Below the pieces are notes generated by a model, which saw only the letters and a list, made by a program, of their open reading frames with translations, was not told the origin of the DNA and searched no databases. A program made the translations under genes and the position numbers. 64,000 nt of DNA from Diphasiastrum complanatum (lineage: Eukaryota > Streptophyta > Lycopodiopsida > Lycopodiales > Lycopodiaceae), in contig CM055098.1 in the NCBI GenBank assembly GCA_029204225.1, positions 52,286,728-52,350,727 of the forward strand, read 5' to 3'. Shown piece by piece: positions 44,501-53,720 of this stretch (positions are counted from its first letter, which is position 1; each line of letters begins with the position of its first letter).

Positions 44501-45465
44501 GATGAAAAATACTCTTTATGATATGTCATATGAGAAGTGGCTCCACTATCAATCCACCAAGGATCAATGTCTCCATGATTAGCCAACAAGCAAGATGACA
44601 TAACAAAAGCATCATTTGAAAGAAGCTCATCCCCACCCTCATCAATAGTTAGATTGGTTTGCTTTTCCCCTTGATCCCTCTTTTTCTTAAAACAATCACT
44701 AGCAAAATGCCCTTTGACTCCACAATAGAAACATTTTAGCTTAGATCTATCCTTCTTTTTGCCAAAAGTAGAGTGCTCACCTTGGTCTTGCCCTTTAGAC
44801 CAATTGCTTTTACCTTTGCCCTTGAACTTGCCTTTAGAGAACATTGCCTCCTCTTCTCCTCCTTGAGATGTAGAAGATGCTCCCACTCTTGCTTGCAACC
44901 TGAATTCTTCAGCCAACAAGACCTCTTGCAAGTCTCCAACACTTGGTAAACATTTTTGGATAGCATAACTTTGAACAAGATTAGCATGATCATCCAACAA
45001 GCCATTGAGAATCACTTGAACAAGCTCCTCATTATTTATGCCATCATTAATGCATGCTAACTCATCATTCAATGCTTTAACTCTCAAAACAAAAGCATGT
45101 CCATTCTCACTCTTCTTTTGCATACAAGAAAAGATTTGCCTTCTTAAAGTCAACACTCTAGAAGTAGACTTGGATTCATAAACCTTCTTCAAGGCTTCCC
45201 AAGCTTCACTAGATGATGTGCACTTACCAACCTCTTTGATAAGCTCATTTGTCACATTCATCTTGATCATGTGAAGGGCTTTCTTTGCCCTCTTGTCATA
45301 CCTCAATTGTTCTTGAGGTGCCAAAGGTCTCTCCTCCACACCTACAACAATATCCATCAACTCATTCATCTCAAGCAAAGACTCCATCCTTACTTTCCAA
45401 GTAGAATAGTTGAGGGAGGTAAGCCTATCATTGCTTTCCAACATGTAGCCTCCATTTGTAGCCAT
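41515..45465 (-). CDS. Fam-1 copia gag-pol polyprotein, intact (1316 aa)
   Basis: A single open frame encodes all enzymes of a Ty1/copia retrotransposon. Domains by residue: gag (UBN2 type) about 1-200; basic linker; CCHC knuckle C245, C248, H253, C258; aspartic protease DSG at 306-308; GAG-pre-integrase zinc site H439, H444, C473, C476; integrase D503, D565, E601 with the canonical 35-residue spacing; RT from about 830 with first Asp 907 and YVDD at 992-995; RNase H with D1156, E1197 or E1199, and D1234. ATG 45465 is chosen because it gives the MATNGGYMLES start shared with 54881. The stop TGA is formed by the first bases of the 3' LTR, so pol reads through the polypurine tract. There is no gag-pol frameshift; the virus-like particle is assumed to be cytoplasmic with nuclear integration. 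Confidence 0.97.
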   Translation of the reverse strand: MATNGGYMLESNDRLTSLNYSTWKVRMESLLEMNELMDIVVGVEERPLAPQEQLRYDKRAKKALHMIKMNVTNELIKEVGKCTSSSEAWEALKKVYESKSTSRVLTLRRQIFSCMQKKSENGHAFVLRVKALNDELACINDGINNEELVQVILNGLLDDHANLVQSYAIQKCLPSVGDLQEVLLAEEFRLQARVGASSTSQGGEEEAMFSKGKFKGKGKSNWSKGQDQGEHSTFGKKKDRSKLKCFYCGVKGHFASDCFKKKRDQGEKQTNLTIDEGGDELLSNDAFVMSSCLLANHGDIDPWWIDSGATSHMTYHKEYFSSLMAFDGDRKVIYTANDGECAIKGIGTIPISLSTNRNIELKDVLLIPSITKNLLSVSQMLDKGFKVEFDGDACLIKKGCSIIAKGKRQGKLFKLDACVVANQVGCMANEQMSIQEVWHKRMGHLNYKALEVIAKKEVVRGLPKSLTCLNHVCEECALSKSHRLPYTRSISRSKMLFSLLHSDIHGVTTISNGGAKMYVTFIDDFSRFCWVYLLKSKDEVFDVFVKFKVAIETQFTTKIKCLRSDNGGEYISNKFKAFCDEHGIKREYTCPRTPQQNGVAERKNRTLCESAKAMRLNANLPKPFWSDALLCANFLCNRWPSVVLEGKTPFEALFGTKPNVKFLRTFGCICYFNITLDDRTKEDPSSRKGIFVGYSEVSKAYRIYVPSIKKVFTSRDVIFDEGNIPKVVSSDDGVVATNVLDDNGVDDTLDVDVEEASSSQIPRRTPRHKVKPSRLTYDGKGKQVVDGSNYAFLTSFDVPSCVDEARQEEEWIQAMDLEFEALMKNNTWRLVELPKGKSAIGCKWIFKVKTNQDGSINKLKARLVAKGYAQEHGIDYEETFAPVAKMVSIRVIISLATLYGWDLWQLDISNAFLNGDLEEEVYMEQPESYVSHSKPNHVCFLQKSLYGLKQAPRSWYARLNSFLLSQNFTMSEYDHSLYFRISANDVTILLIYVDDIILSGGNKEDIEDIKKALKKEFEVHDLGLLSYILGIEVIRTSQITFISQEKYAISILNRFHMVDANPIDTPMESHVKLTIRGNERSFEDITLYRKLIGSLIYLTITRPDLSYCVGRLSQFMQDPSIEHWKLGKRILRYISGTKDFGIVYRGSSPNLFGFSDSDFAGDLMDRKSINAHAIFIGDGAISWMSKKQATISLSSSEAEYKALTSCTKEMVWIKRMIMELHLLDFSESPIIFCDNLSAQSLASNPVFHARSKHIEVAYHFVREQVLAKEIKLEHVPSKECVADIFTKALGKDLFFKHRTSLGVLSKSMLKLVEEGV
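41520..41529 (-). other. Polypurine tract of Fam-1
   Basis: CTCCCTCTTC on the plus strand reads GAAGAGGGAG directly before the LTR and lies inside the last pol codons. Confidence 0.85.
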
Positions 45466-46062
45466 GTTGCAATGATTGATCTCTGATCTTTGACCTGTTC
45501 CAATGCACTAAGCACTCTCTTGAATCAACAAATGAAACACAAGAAGAAATCACAAAGATTTGGAACCTAAAACCTTACTTTTTCTCTCTTTTCCTCACTT
45601 TTTCCTTAATTTTAGCCACTAGTTTTATGATTTCTTGATCAAACCAAGACCAAACCTCAATATACTTGCTTTTCCCTCACTCCTAAGATTGAAATACACT
45701 CTTGAATCATTCAGCAAACTGAAAATCAGAGGGTTACATCAATTTTGAAGTTTTTGACATGAAGAAGCAAGAAATTGAATCAAAAAACTATATGCTAGAA
45801 TGGAAAACTAATAGGATCTTGTTGGATCTTGCATCTCCCTCTTTCCAAAACAATTTTTGTCTCCTTATTCTGATAAGTACAGAGGGAATTCGCCCTACTT
45901 CAATTGAAATGCATACAAATGATGTTTTGATCACAAAGATCCAATTTCTACACATAAATCAACAAGATTTTTAGCTAGAAACTTGATTGGAATGCTACAA
46001 AAGCAAACTCGCCCACAAATCTCTTCTAAATCTGGCAAAACCTGCACATTTGGCCGCCTAAT
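45466..46062 (-). other. Fam-1 leader
   Basis: Non-coding 597 bp between primer site and gag ATG. Confidence 0.85.
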
Positions 46063-46074
46063 GCTCTGATACCA
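46063..46074 (-). other. Primer-binding site, initiator Met tRNA
   Basis: GCTCTGATACCA, a perfect complement of TGGTATCAGAGC, adjoins the 5' LTR. Confidence 0.97.
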
Positions 46075-46727
46075 TGTGAAAAACTCAGATCCAAAAGATG
46101 CTAAAGTTTCATAAAGATCTTGGCCATGGAAGTTATGCACATCTAGATTGAAAAAATGATAGAAATTGTGATGTTAAGCATACTAAACATCAACTAAACA
46201 TCAAAATCTGATCATAAGCTTCCACAAACAGAAACTTGCTGTCCCTGTCCGTACTTCAGAGCCTACAACCTGCATTTCACACGTGTGAAGCCATAGCAAC
46301 AAAGAAATCACAATTCTAGTGGCTAGAATGCAAGATATGAACAAAAAAGTGAGAGAGAAGAAGATGGACCTTCAAAGAGCATAACATTCATTCAATAGAA
46401 TGAAAATGAGATGTGTACATACTCGTGGAGATGGCTATTTATAGCAGCCATAGTGCCTCTTGGCCACTTGTCTTATGATAGGCTAAAATTGGGGTCCAAT
46501 AGGATTCACCCATATACCTAGAAATTTGGTCAAATAGGAATGCACCAAATTATGAGCCAATAGAAGAGCTCCACACTCGACCTCCTCTAATTAATGTGAC
46601 CTCAAAAGTAGTGTACACATACTTTGGGCCTCTACATACATGTATGAACCTATCTCTAACTTTTATTTGGCCATAGGCCTACAAAATCTCAAGTTAGGAA
46701 AATACTACTAGTTGACAATTTTTCACA
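46075..46727 (-). repeat. Fam-1 5' LTR, 653 bp
   Basis: It carries the promoter: CTATAAATAG on the minus strand at 46435-46444. The palindrome at 46276-46289 lies about 150 bp downstream, in the presumed transcribed R-U5, about 200 bp before the primer site. Confidence 0.97.
46435..46444 (-). promoter_or_regulatory. TATA box of the Fam-1 LTR promoter
   Basis: CTATAAATAG on the coding strand, about 285 bp into the LTR. Transcription should start about 30 bp downstream. Confidence 0.75.
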
Positions 46728-46732
46728 GGAAA

Positions 46733-47317
46733 CCCATCCTAATGTAGGTTAGGTCAAGTCAAGAGAGTTGGTCATGTCTATTTGGTGGTCATCCCTACTT
46801 TATAGGACCTACACCTAAGTTTAAGGTGAAAATTTGACCAACTAGCTACCTACCAAGCATAACTCTAGGAAATAGACTAGGGTTTCATTTTAGGTCAAGG
46901 AGAGTGAGTTAACTTCCTTATTACATGCTGGAAATCCACCTAACTTCAAGAAGGAAGTCGAATTTGCTATGTATTCCCTCTCTCCATAGTGAGAAGATAG
47001 AAAATTTTTGGAGCTCATTGGCAATCTCAAGCTAGTTCACTATGTACATTGAGTTTTTGTGATCCAAATGAAACCAAATCAATTTCTACTTGTTTCTCAG
47101 GTTGAAGGCCGTACTAAATCCTGTAGTACACACGTGTGGGCTCGGATTTCAATGTTTATCAATGCTTTTGATTGTTAATGCTTGTTGTTTGTCAAATTGC
47201 CAATCTAGATCAACTTTTTTGTGTCTAGTTTTTTGATAGATTGTTAAGCAAGCATCCAATCACTCTTGTGGATCTTTTGTAGATCCATTTATGGTCCTAA
47301 AGTACAGTACTTTCACA
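46733..47317 (+). repeat. Fam-5 5' LTR, second part
   Basis: It continues the LTR broken at 40866 and ends CTTTCACA at the primer site. GGCCGTAC at 47107 and CACACGTGTG at 47129-47138 are both kept; the 3' LTR has a mutated version (CACACGTGTC near 50970). Confidence 0.93.
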
Positions 47318-47329
47318 TGGTATCAGAGC
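47318..47329 (+). other. Primer-binding site, initiator Met tRNA
   Basis: A perfect TGGTATCAGAGC directly after the LTR. Confidence 0.96.
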
Positions 47330-47736
47330 CAAGTACAAGAGCATAAGCCATTGATCTAATGCAAATCCATTTTTAGCAAGTTTTGGTGCTAAAAGCTAGT
47401 ATTGAGAGGGCAAGCTAGAATCTTGATTTTGGTGAGGAGATTTGATCCCAAACTTGGTAGGGGTCCAAATCCGTACTATCCACATGTGTGGGCACCTCTG
47501 AACCTGCATTTAATGCATGGTATTCATTTCCAAAGAAATGCAATTTGTGAGCTTTTGATGTAATTTTTTATGGAATCTTAGGATAAGCTACCAAGATTGA
47601 GTGCCATTGATTAGATTTGACTTAGGGTCATGAGATCTAATTAATCTAGGCTGAAATCAGGTCCTCTAAAGGTCTTGAAAGTACATCAAAAAGTGTGAAA
47701 GAGATTAAATCATTTTTGTCCAAAAATAGCCAAAAT

Positions 47737-48085
47737 TGGCAAGATTTGATTGTAAGTAGATTTCACATCATCTTATCTTCATTCCAACTTTGTGAGAGAG
47801 TGCTGGAACTAAGATTATAAGTCCATTTGTTGGATTAGAAATCTAATTTGAGTGAAAAACTACAAGAGAGAGACCTTAGTGAGTTTCTAGAGACAATCAA
47901 ATCCATTTCTTGGCAAGATTCGTTTGAAAGTAGTTTTCACTTCATCTTATCTTCATTCTAACTTTGTGAGGGAGTGATACAACTGTGATTATACGTCCAT
48001 TTGTTGGATTAGAAATCAAATTTGAGTGAAACACTGCAAGTGTGAGACCTTTGTGAGTCTGAAGTCAATCAAATCTATTTCTTGT
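47737..48085 (+). repeat. 174-bp imperfect tandem duplication in the Fam-5 leader
   Basis: Unit starts TGGCAAGATT at 47737 and again at 47911. Both contain TCATCTTATCTTCATTC and CCATTTGTTGGATTAGAAAT. The leader 47330-48105 has no other feature and codes for nothing recognised. Confidence 0.85.
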
Positions 48086-48105
48086 TTGTAGAAGTCACTA
48101 GTAAG

Positions 48106-49605
48106 ATGGGATTTGCTGGAGCATACCTTCTAGAAGCTAGTGAGAGATTGAATTCTACAAATTATGCTATTTGGAAGGTTAGGATGGAGTCACTCTTGGT
48201 GCTCCAAGACCTTTATGAGTTCTTGATTGAAAATGGAGATGAACCTCTAGGTGCACAGGAGTTAGCTAGATACAAGAAGAGATCTAGGCTTGCACTTCAT
48301 TGTGTGAAGATGAATGTGAGCAATAAGAGAAGTATCAGCATGTACTAGTGCTAAAGAGACTTGGGAGTCTTTAAAATCAATCTATGAATCTAGCAACACT
48401 TCTAGAGTTCTTATGCTTAGAAATCGGATTTTGCAAAGCATGAGGAGAAGTGAGGAGAGTGCACAAGATTATGTACTCAGAATCAAGTCTCTAAATAGGG
48501 AGTTGGCTTCCATTGGAGAGAAGATTCATGATGGAGAGCTTGTACAAATTGTCCTTAGTGGTCTAGGAGATGACTTTGCAAATGTGGTCCAAAGTTTTGC
48601 CAACCAAGACACTTTTCCAACTATAGAAAAACTTCACAATGTATTAGTGGTTGAAGAGTGTGGGATGCTCCATGCAAAATCTAGGATGAGTTCCTTGTCT
48701 TTGCAAAATGGTGATGAGAAAGCCAATTTCTCATTCAAGGGCAAAAAGAAGACCAATGAAAAGAAGAAGCATCCAAAGGAGGCCAAAGAAGAGGATGATG
48801 CATCAAGCTCAAAGGACAAGTCAAAGCAAAAATGCTTCTTTTGTGGAAAGAAGGGGCATTATGCATCTGAATGCTACAAGAGGCTAAGAGCGCAAGTGGA
48901 GGAGGACAAACAAGGAAACCTTGCAAAGGAGGAAGAGGAGGATGAAGTAGATGTATTCTTGATGGCATCTACATCCTCACCAACAAGCAATAGCAATTCA
49001 AGAGACAATTGGTGGATTAACAATGGGTCTAGCTCCCACATGTCTTGTGAAAAGGACTTTTTCTCAACCTTACACGTTTTCAATGCTACTAAAAATTTTG
49101 TCTTTACTGCAAATGATGAAGAGTGTAGGATAGATGGTGTTGGCACCATCTCTTTGTGTCTAGAATCCTCAAAATGCATGGATCTAGAAAATGTCCTTTA
49201 TATACCATCAATCACCAAGAATATGCTTAGTGTTGGTCTACTCTTAGAAAGTGATTCGGATGTCCACTTTAAGCATGGTGTTTGCTTCATCTTGAAGAAT
49301 GATGTTTGCATTGCAAAGGGATTTAAACATGGAAGATTGTTTAAGTTGGAAGCTAGTGTTGCTTTTGAAAGAATGAGCTTGGAAAAGGAGGAGATGACTC
49401 AAGAGGAGATCTTGGAAAAGTGTGATCTTGCTTGCATTGAGGAGCAGCATCAAAAGGAGGAAGATCTTGAGGATCAACCTCAAAGCATGAGAGTTCCAAG
49501 GGACTCCTCAATGACAATGGCCGAGCCATCAAATTGCATACAAATTGTCCATTCAAGTGTGCATCTTGCAAGGGTGGTGAGCATTGGAGAGTTTATTATC
49601 TTTTA
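48106..49605 (+). pseudogene. Fam-5 gag-protease with active-site mutation
   Basis: ATG 48106 opens MGFAGAYLLEASERL, NYAIWKVRMESL and ELARYKKRSRL. A frameshift near 48335 interrupts before TSAKETWESL. From about 48340 a 400-codon frame is open: LMLRNRILQSM, GLGDDFANVVQSF, linker, knuckle CFFCGKKGHYASEC, then the protease as WWINNGSSSHMS. The catalytic Asp-Ser of WWIDSG is replaced by Asn-Asn, so the protease should be inactive. The frame continues through YIPSITKNMLSVG and RLFKLEASV and then leaves the family pattern. The long gag frame with dead enzymes fits a non-autonomous element that still supplies, or once supplied, capsid. Confidence 0.87.
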
Positions 49606-49612
49606 ATACTTT

Positions 49613-50254
49613 TTGAAAAGTAGTAGTAGACATGAGATGACTTGTTTCTTACCATTAAGATTCATGGTGTTTATTACTTTGTATGACAAGACAATGAAAT
49701 GGGATGCTTTGAAATCTAGATTTGTTGTTGATAAAGCAATTTCATTGGATAACTATTTTTGTAATAGTTTGAATAGAGTCACAAAAGATGAAACATCATT
49801 TTATTTGGAAATCTTTGTGTCCACATGCTTTGTGCATGATCATTCCAATGCAAGGACCAAAGATTATCCTATTTCAATGATAGGAATAATGGTAGTGTTT
49901 TGCTCTTCATGTAGAGATTGTAGAATCTACTTGTTTTCAACCAAAGAATTTGTCAATGGTGAAAATGTGATCTTTCAAGAGTGGAAGATTTGTAAACTTG
50001 AAGAAGAACCTTTGGATCAACACCTTATTCAATTCATTGATGTTTTGGAGTCAAGTCAAGTGGAGGAGCAAGCTCAAGGCCCGAGGACTCCAAGAAGAAC
50101 CTTGAATATCAAGATGGAGCCATCTAGGCTCAATCATATGGATCAAGCAAGGCAAGTTGTCTTTGGCAACATTATGTATGCAATTAATAGTTTTATTGAT
50201 GTATCTTCAAGTGCACAAAATGCCTTGGAATCCATCGCTTGGCATGATGTATAG
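49613..50254 (+). pseudogene. Fam-5 integrase C-terminal region and linker, diverged
   Basis: The 3' part reads ISMIGIMVVF, RIYLFSTKEFV, ENVIFQEW, then GPRTPRRTLNIKMEPSRLNH, which lines up with the post-core integrase region (GIMLGY.., YLPS, RDVIF, PRRSSR.KVEPSRLTY) of Fam-4. The first ~80 codons resemble nothing I recognise. The integrase core is missing. Confidence 0.68.
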
Positions 50255-50316
50255 TTTTTGAGGTGTGCTACACGTATATAGACACATTTGTGGAACATCT
50301 TGTATGGTATCCTTTA

Positions 50317-50452
50317 AGAGGTGGTGAAAGATCCTTCATGGACATCATTCTCTATTGGAGTCTCAAAAGTTCCCTATTTGTAGCTGATTTTTTAGACACT
50401 TCTAAAAGCATTCATTTATCTAGCAAGAGAGTTGTAGATAGATCAAGCTAAA
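50317..50452 (+). pseudogene. Fam-5 RT/RNase H scraps
   Basis: GGERSFMDIILYWSLKSSL matches the DERSFMDITLFRKLIGSL block near the RT end, followed by VADFLD, a possible remnant of the RNase H terminus, and a stop at 50449-50451. The catalytic parts are deleted. Confidence 0.65.
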
Positions 50453-50461
50453 TTTGAGGAG
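50451..50461 (+). other. Polypurine tract of Fam-5
   Basis: AATTTGAGGAG directly before the 3' LTR. Confidence 0.75.
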
Positions 50462-51158
50462 TGTGAAGAATTGCCAAAAATTGGCAAATCTAGCTTGATC
50501 AAAAACCATGTAGTATAATGTAAATTTTGTATATAAGTGGATTCCACACATGTGAGGCCAAGATGCCACGTGGCAATCCACTCCTAATGTAGTTTAGTCA
50601 AGTTCATAGGGTTGGTCATGTCATTTTGGTAGTGAACCTAGTTAATAGGACCTAAGTCCTAGATTTAAGGTGAAAATTTGACCAACTAGCTATCTACCAA
50701 GCATGACTCTAGGAAATAGACTAGGGTTTCATTTTAGGGCAAGAAGAGTGAGTGAACTTCTTATTACATGCTGGAAATCCACCTAACTTCAAGAAGAAAG
50801 TCGAATTTGCTATGTATTCCAAACTCCCATAGTGAGAAGATAGACAATTTTTGGAGCTTATTGGCAATCTCAAGCTAGTTCACTATGTACATTGAGTTTT
50901 TGTGATCCAAATAAACCAATCAATTTCTAATTGTTTCTTAGATTGAAGGCTATACTACAGCCTATAGTACACACGTGTCGGCTTGGATTTCAATGTTGAT
51001 CAATGCTTTTGATTGTTAATGCTTGTTGTTTGTCAAATTGCCAATCTATATCAACTTTTTTGTGTCTAGTTTTTTAATAGATTGTTAAGCAAGCATCCAA
51101 TCACTCTTGTGGATCTTTTGTAGATCCATTTATGGTTCTAAAGTATAGTACTTTCACA
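50462..51158 (+). repeat. Fam-5 3' LTR, 697 bp
   Basis: TGTGAAGAAT to CTTTCACA, with TATATAAG at about 50530. It differs from the 5' LTR at many sites, so this insertion is older than the Fam-1 element inside it. Confidence 0.93.
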
Positions 51159-51280
51159 GAGATATGCCAAAAAGTAGTTTTTGAAGCAAAACTAACCCTT
51201 TGCCAAAAAACCTACATAAGTGCTTTTCCAACTATCATCCCTCGTCATAAGACTTTCGCTGGATGGGCATAATTGAAATT

Positions 51281-51290
51281 ATCTATAAAA
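51281..51290 (+). promoter_or_regulatory. Candidate host-gene TATA box
   Basis: ATCTATAAAA lies about 195 bp before ATG 51484, followed by a pyrimidine-rich stretch (TCTTCCATCTCCTCATC, CTCTCTCTCTCG) of the kind common in plant 5' UTRs. The Fam-5 element ends only 120 bp upstream. Confidence 0.45.
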
Positions 51291-51483
51291 TCTACCGTTG
51301 CTCAAACCGTGAATGTTCTAGATGAAGGAATATTTTTGCTTTGTTCATCATGTCTTTTCCTCTTCCATCTCCTCATCATCAATTCCCTCATATATATTTC
51401 AAAAACTGCATCTCCCAATCTCTCTCTCTCGTACATCACCACACTGCTCCTCCATATAACCTTCATCTTCCACATAGCAGGCC

Positions 51484-51651
51484 ATGGCAATGCATGAGCA
51501 GCTTGCCCAAATTTTGATGCTTTCCGGAAAAACTCTCAAGGGCTACACTACTGCACGATTTGCCAAGATGGCGGCAAATTGGAATTCCGGTCTTCCTAGT
51601 CACACAAAATGGCATTTTTCTATGCTGCATTACCGCACGAGATCAAGATTG
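51484..51651 (+). CDS. Candidate host first exon, unknown protein
   Basis: ATG in a strong plant context (GGCCATGGCAATG) opens exactly 56 codons up to a donor TTG|GTATGC at 51652. It reads MAMHEQLAQILMLSGKTLKG then FAKMAANWNSGLPSHTKWHF. I do not recognise the family. No later exon with convincing continuity was located; 51700-52260 has only short frames. Support comes from the TATA box, CT-rich leader, start context and phase-0 donor occurring together. Confidence 0.38.
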
Positions 51652-52259
51652 GTATGCCACCCTTTACATCATATACTTGTTCAAAAGAACTCTATAAGAT
51701 AACCACTATTGTAGAAACAGATCTTGCACACAGCATCACAGCCCATATCCAACATTCAAACAATCAGGGATGATAGAGCATCTAATCCACAAGATGCCAC
51801 AGACAACGCTAGCCAAAGTACTAGTAGTATGGACGATTAGATGCAAGTTGTCAGTGACACAAATGAGATGTGCAATCAATCTGATCATCTCCTAGAACCA
51901 CAAAATGCCAATCAGAAGATCCGACCATTGGAACAGTGCCATTATTGTTTTGAAAAACATCCAACACCTCAATGTCCAGTTCGGAATCCGAGATTATGAA
52001 ATCAAGCGAATAAGAGAATTTTGGAGATTCGAACTCAATCAACAAAATCCTCACCTATGCCATCTAGATTGCCATCATATCGCTCCTCCAAAGAAAGTGG
52101 ATCAATCTCAAGACTTTCAGAATCTTCTCTAGTGGCTAGACAAGGTTCAATGGAAGTATTGGTTATATCAACAAGCGGATAATCCCAGGCAGAGGAAGTT
52201 CAAACTGACTCACCACTATATCCATGGAAGGGATTAAAGGAGACCTGAAATTGGTGTAC

Positions 52260-52849
52260 GCGCATCAATTGAAAGGTGACAGAATATTACACACGGTACG
52301 GTGTTTTGGATGTGGATGTAAATATCATAGATCAGAATGTCCACACCGAAATGATCTATCCTCCTTTTATCCTTGGTGTGAACAATGCGGAGTCAATTAC
52401 CATGTCGTGACTGTACACTAAGAGATCCAAGAAGAGCCATTATGCCTCCTACCTGCTTGAATCGGCAACCTACATATGACCATGCAAATCCACCCACCGA
52501 GAAGCTACACTACAAACACAAACTTCTAGTGCCACCTAGTTACGAAGCAGATGCAGATGGAAGGAATGAGAGAAAGACCCTAAGACAAGTTGACACGGCC
52601 ACACGTGAATCACCAACAGAGTGGGTAAAATCTATCCAACCAAGGATAGCGGAAGAAGTCAAGAAATTGGCAACAGATGCAATCCAGCAGATTTTACCAA
52701 GCCTCATTAAACAAATGTTGCAACAACTGCTGGTGGATGAATTACAAAGGGTTCTCACGTCAACCACGCAACTTGAAGACAAACTGACCACCAGTCAACG
52801 CAACGATCCATCTCTACCACTTCAAGAGACCAGTCCATTGAAAGACTAA
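52260..52849 (+). pseudogene. Remnant with two Cys/His clusters, gag- or ORF1-like
   Basis: A frame near 52302 reads CFGCGCKYHRSEC (C-x2-C-x4-H-x3-C, one residue short of the classic knuckle). It is followed by WCEQCGVNYH, which after a frameshift continues CRDC..., a second possible knuckle. The next frame (to 52849) is 150 codons, rich in Gln and Leu with a helical stretch (AEEVKKLATDAIQQILPSLI). Paired knuckles occur in gag proteins and LINE ORF1 proteins; nothing distinguishes these here. Confidence 0.4.
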
Positions 52850-53053
52850 GGTGGGAGATTGTCCTCTGATTTCAACGCCAATCATAAGCAAGATCCAACC
52901 AAAGTCGGAATGTTTCACTCAACATCTAGCCACGACAAAGCTACATCAGGACATCACATTGCTTAGACGACCAAATCCAGGGAATCCAAGCCCAAAACGG
53001 CCAATTGTACAGCAAGAACCATATAGCAAGAACCAGCACCTACAATGACAAAG

Positions 53054-53708
53054 TGTGAAAATTGTCAACATTTCCTAGCTAGTTTGAGGCCTAAATTGGC
53101 TAAAATTGTAAATAGTTTTGGTTCTGGAGTTTCACACGTGTGAACCAGGCCACAATGTTTTTATTTACTGTATTTTTTCAGTATGATGAAGTGTCAAACT
53201 TCATACCCTTCAAAATGAGACCATTTTGATGTATTTTGGTCATATAAGCCATTTTTAGCTATTTTTCCTATATAGGGAATATCTAGGGTCAAGTACCTTC
53301 TAGAGAGAGGAGAGAGAGTCATCTTCCTCATCCATAAATAGTAGGGAAGTCGTGGAGAACAGGTTGGAGAAACCTTTTGTATGCTTCATTGAGATCAATA
53401 GATCATTGTCATTGTTTCTTCCTCCATTGAGAGCATTGTTGTGTGTATTGTCTTCAAGCTATTGTGTATGATCTTAGGTGCTTTCCAAAAGTGGTAGGCT
53501 GATGTATTATGGACTGTATAATGCTATTTTGGGCCGCACTTGATGTTTATGGAAGTTTCCATTTGTGATAAATGCTTTTTGATCAAGTTCTTTGCATTCT
53601 AGGTAGCATAGAATGTGTTGCCAATTCCTAGCTTATGTAGTTTGGAGTGCAAGCATTCAAGCCAATGATCTTGGAGTTTAGATCCACTTAGGATCTGTAT
53701 TTTTCACA
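53054..53708 (+). repeat. Fam-1-type 5' LTR, 655 bp
   Basis: TGTGAAAATTGTCAAC start (the Fam-1 LTR begins TGTGAAAAATTGTCAAC) and TTTTTCACA end. The palindrome is at 53131-53144, only about 80 bp into the LTR and upstream of the CTATATAG box near 53268, unlike other families. Confidence 0.87.
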
Positions 53709-53720
53709 TGGTATCAGAGC
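53709..53720 (+). other. Primer-binding site, initiator Met tRNA
   Basis: A perfect TGGTATCAGAGC. Confidence 0.96.

Larger units (their letters stand above)
40867..46727 (-). mobile_element. Complete Fam-1 copia element, apparently very young
   Basis: 5861 bp with GGAAA duplications, two 653-bp LTRs in which I find no difference by eye, a perfect primer site, a 597-bp leader, a 1316-residue uninterrupted polyprotein and a polypurine tract. Every part needed for autonomous movement is present. Coding runs on the minus strand. It lies inside the 5' LTR of Fam-5, so it is younger than that element. Confidence 0.97.
40751..51158 (+). mobile_element. Fam-5 non-autonomous copia element, 5' LTR split by Fam-1
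   Basis: LTRs 40751-40866 plus 46733-47317 (about 701 bp without the insertion) and 50462-51158 (697 bp), perfect primer site, long leader, gag-protease with a mutated active site, scraps of integrase C-terminus, RT and RNase H, and a polypurine tract. RT and integrase catalytic regions are gone, so it depends on other elements for movement. Outer flanks AGGCA and GAGAT do not match, so no target duplication is seen. Confidence 0.87.

Noticed and set aside
40751..51163. Target duplication for the Fam-5 element
   Set aside because: Flanking pentamers AGGCA (40746-40750) and GAGAT (51159-51163) do not match, so none was claimed.
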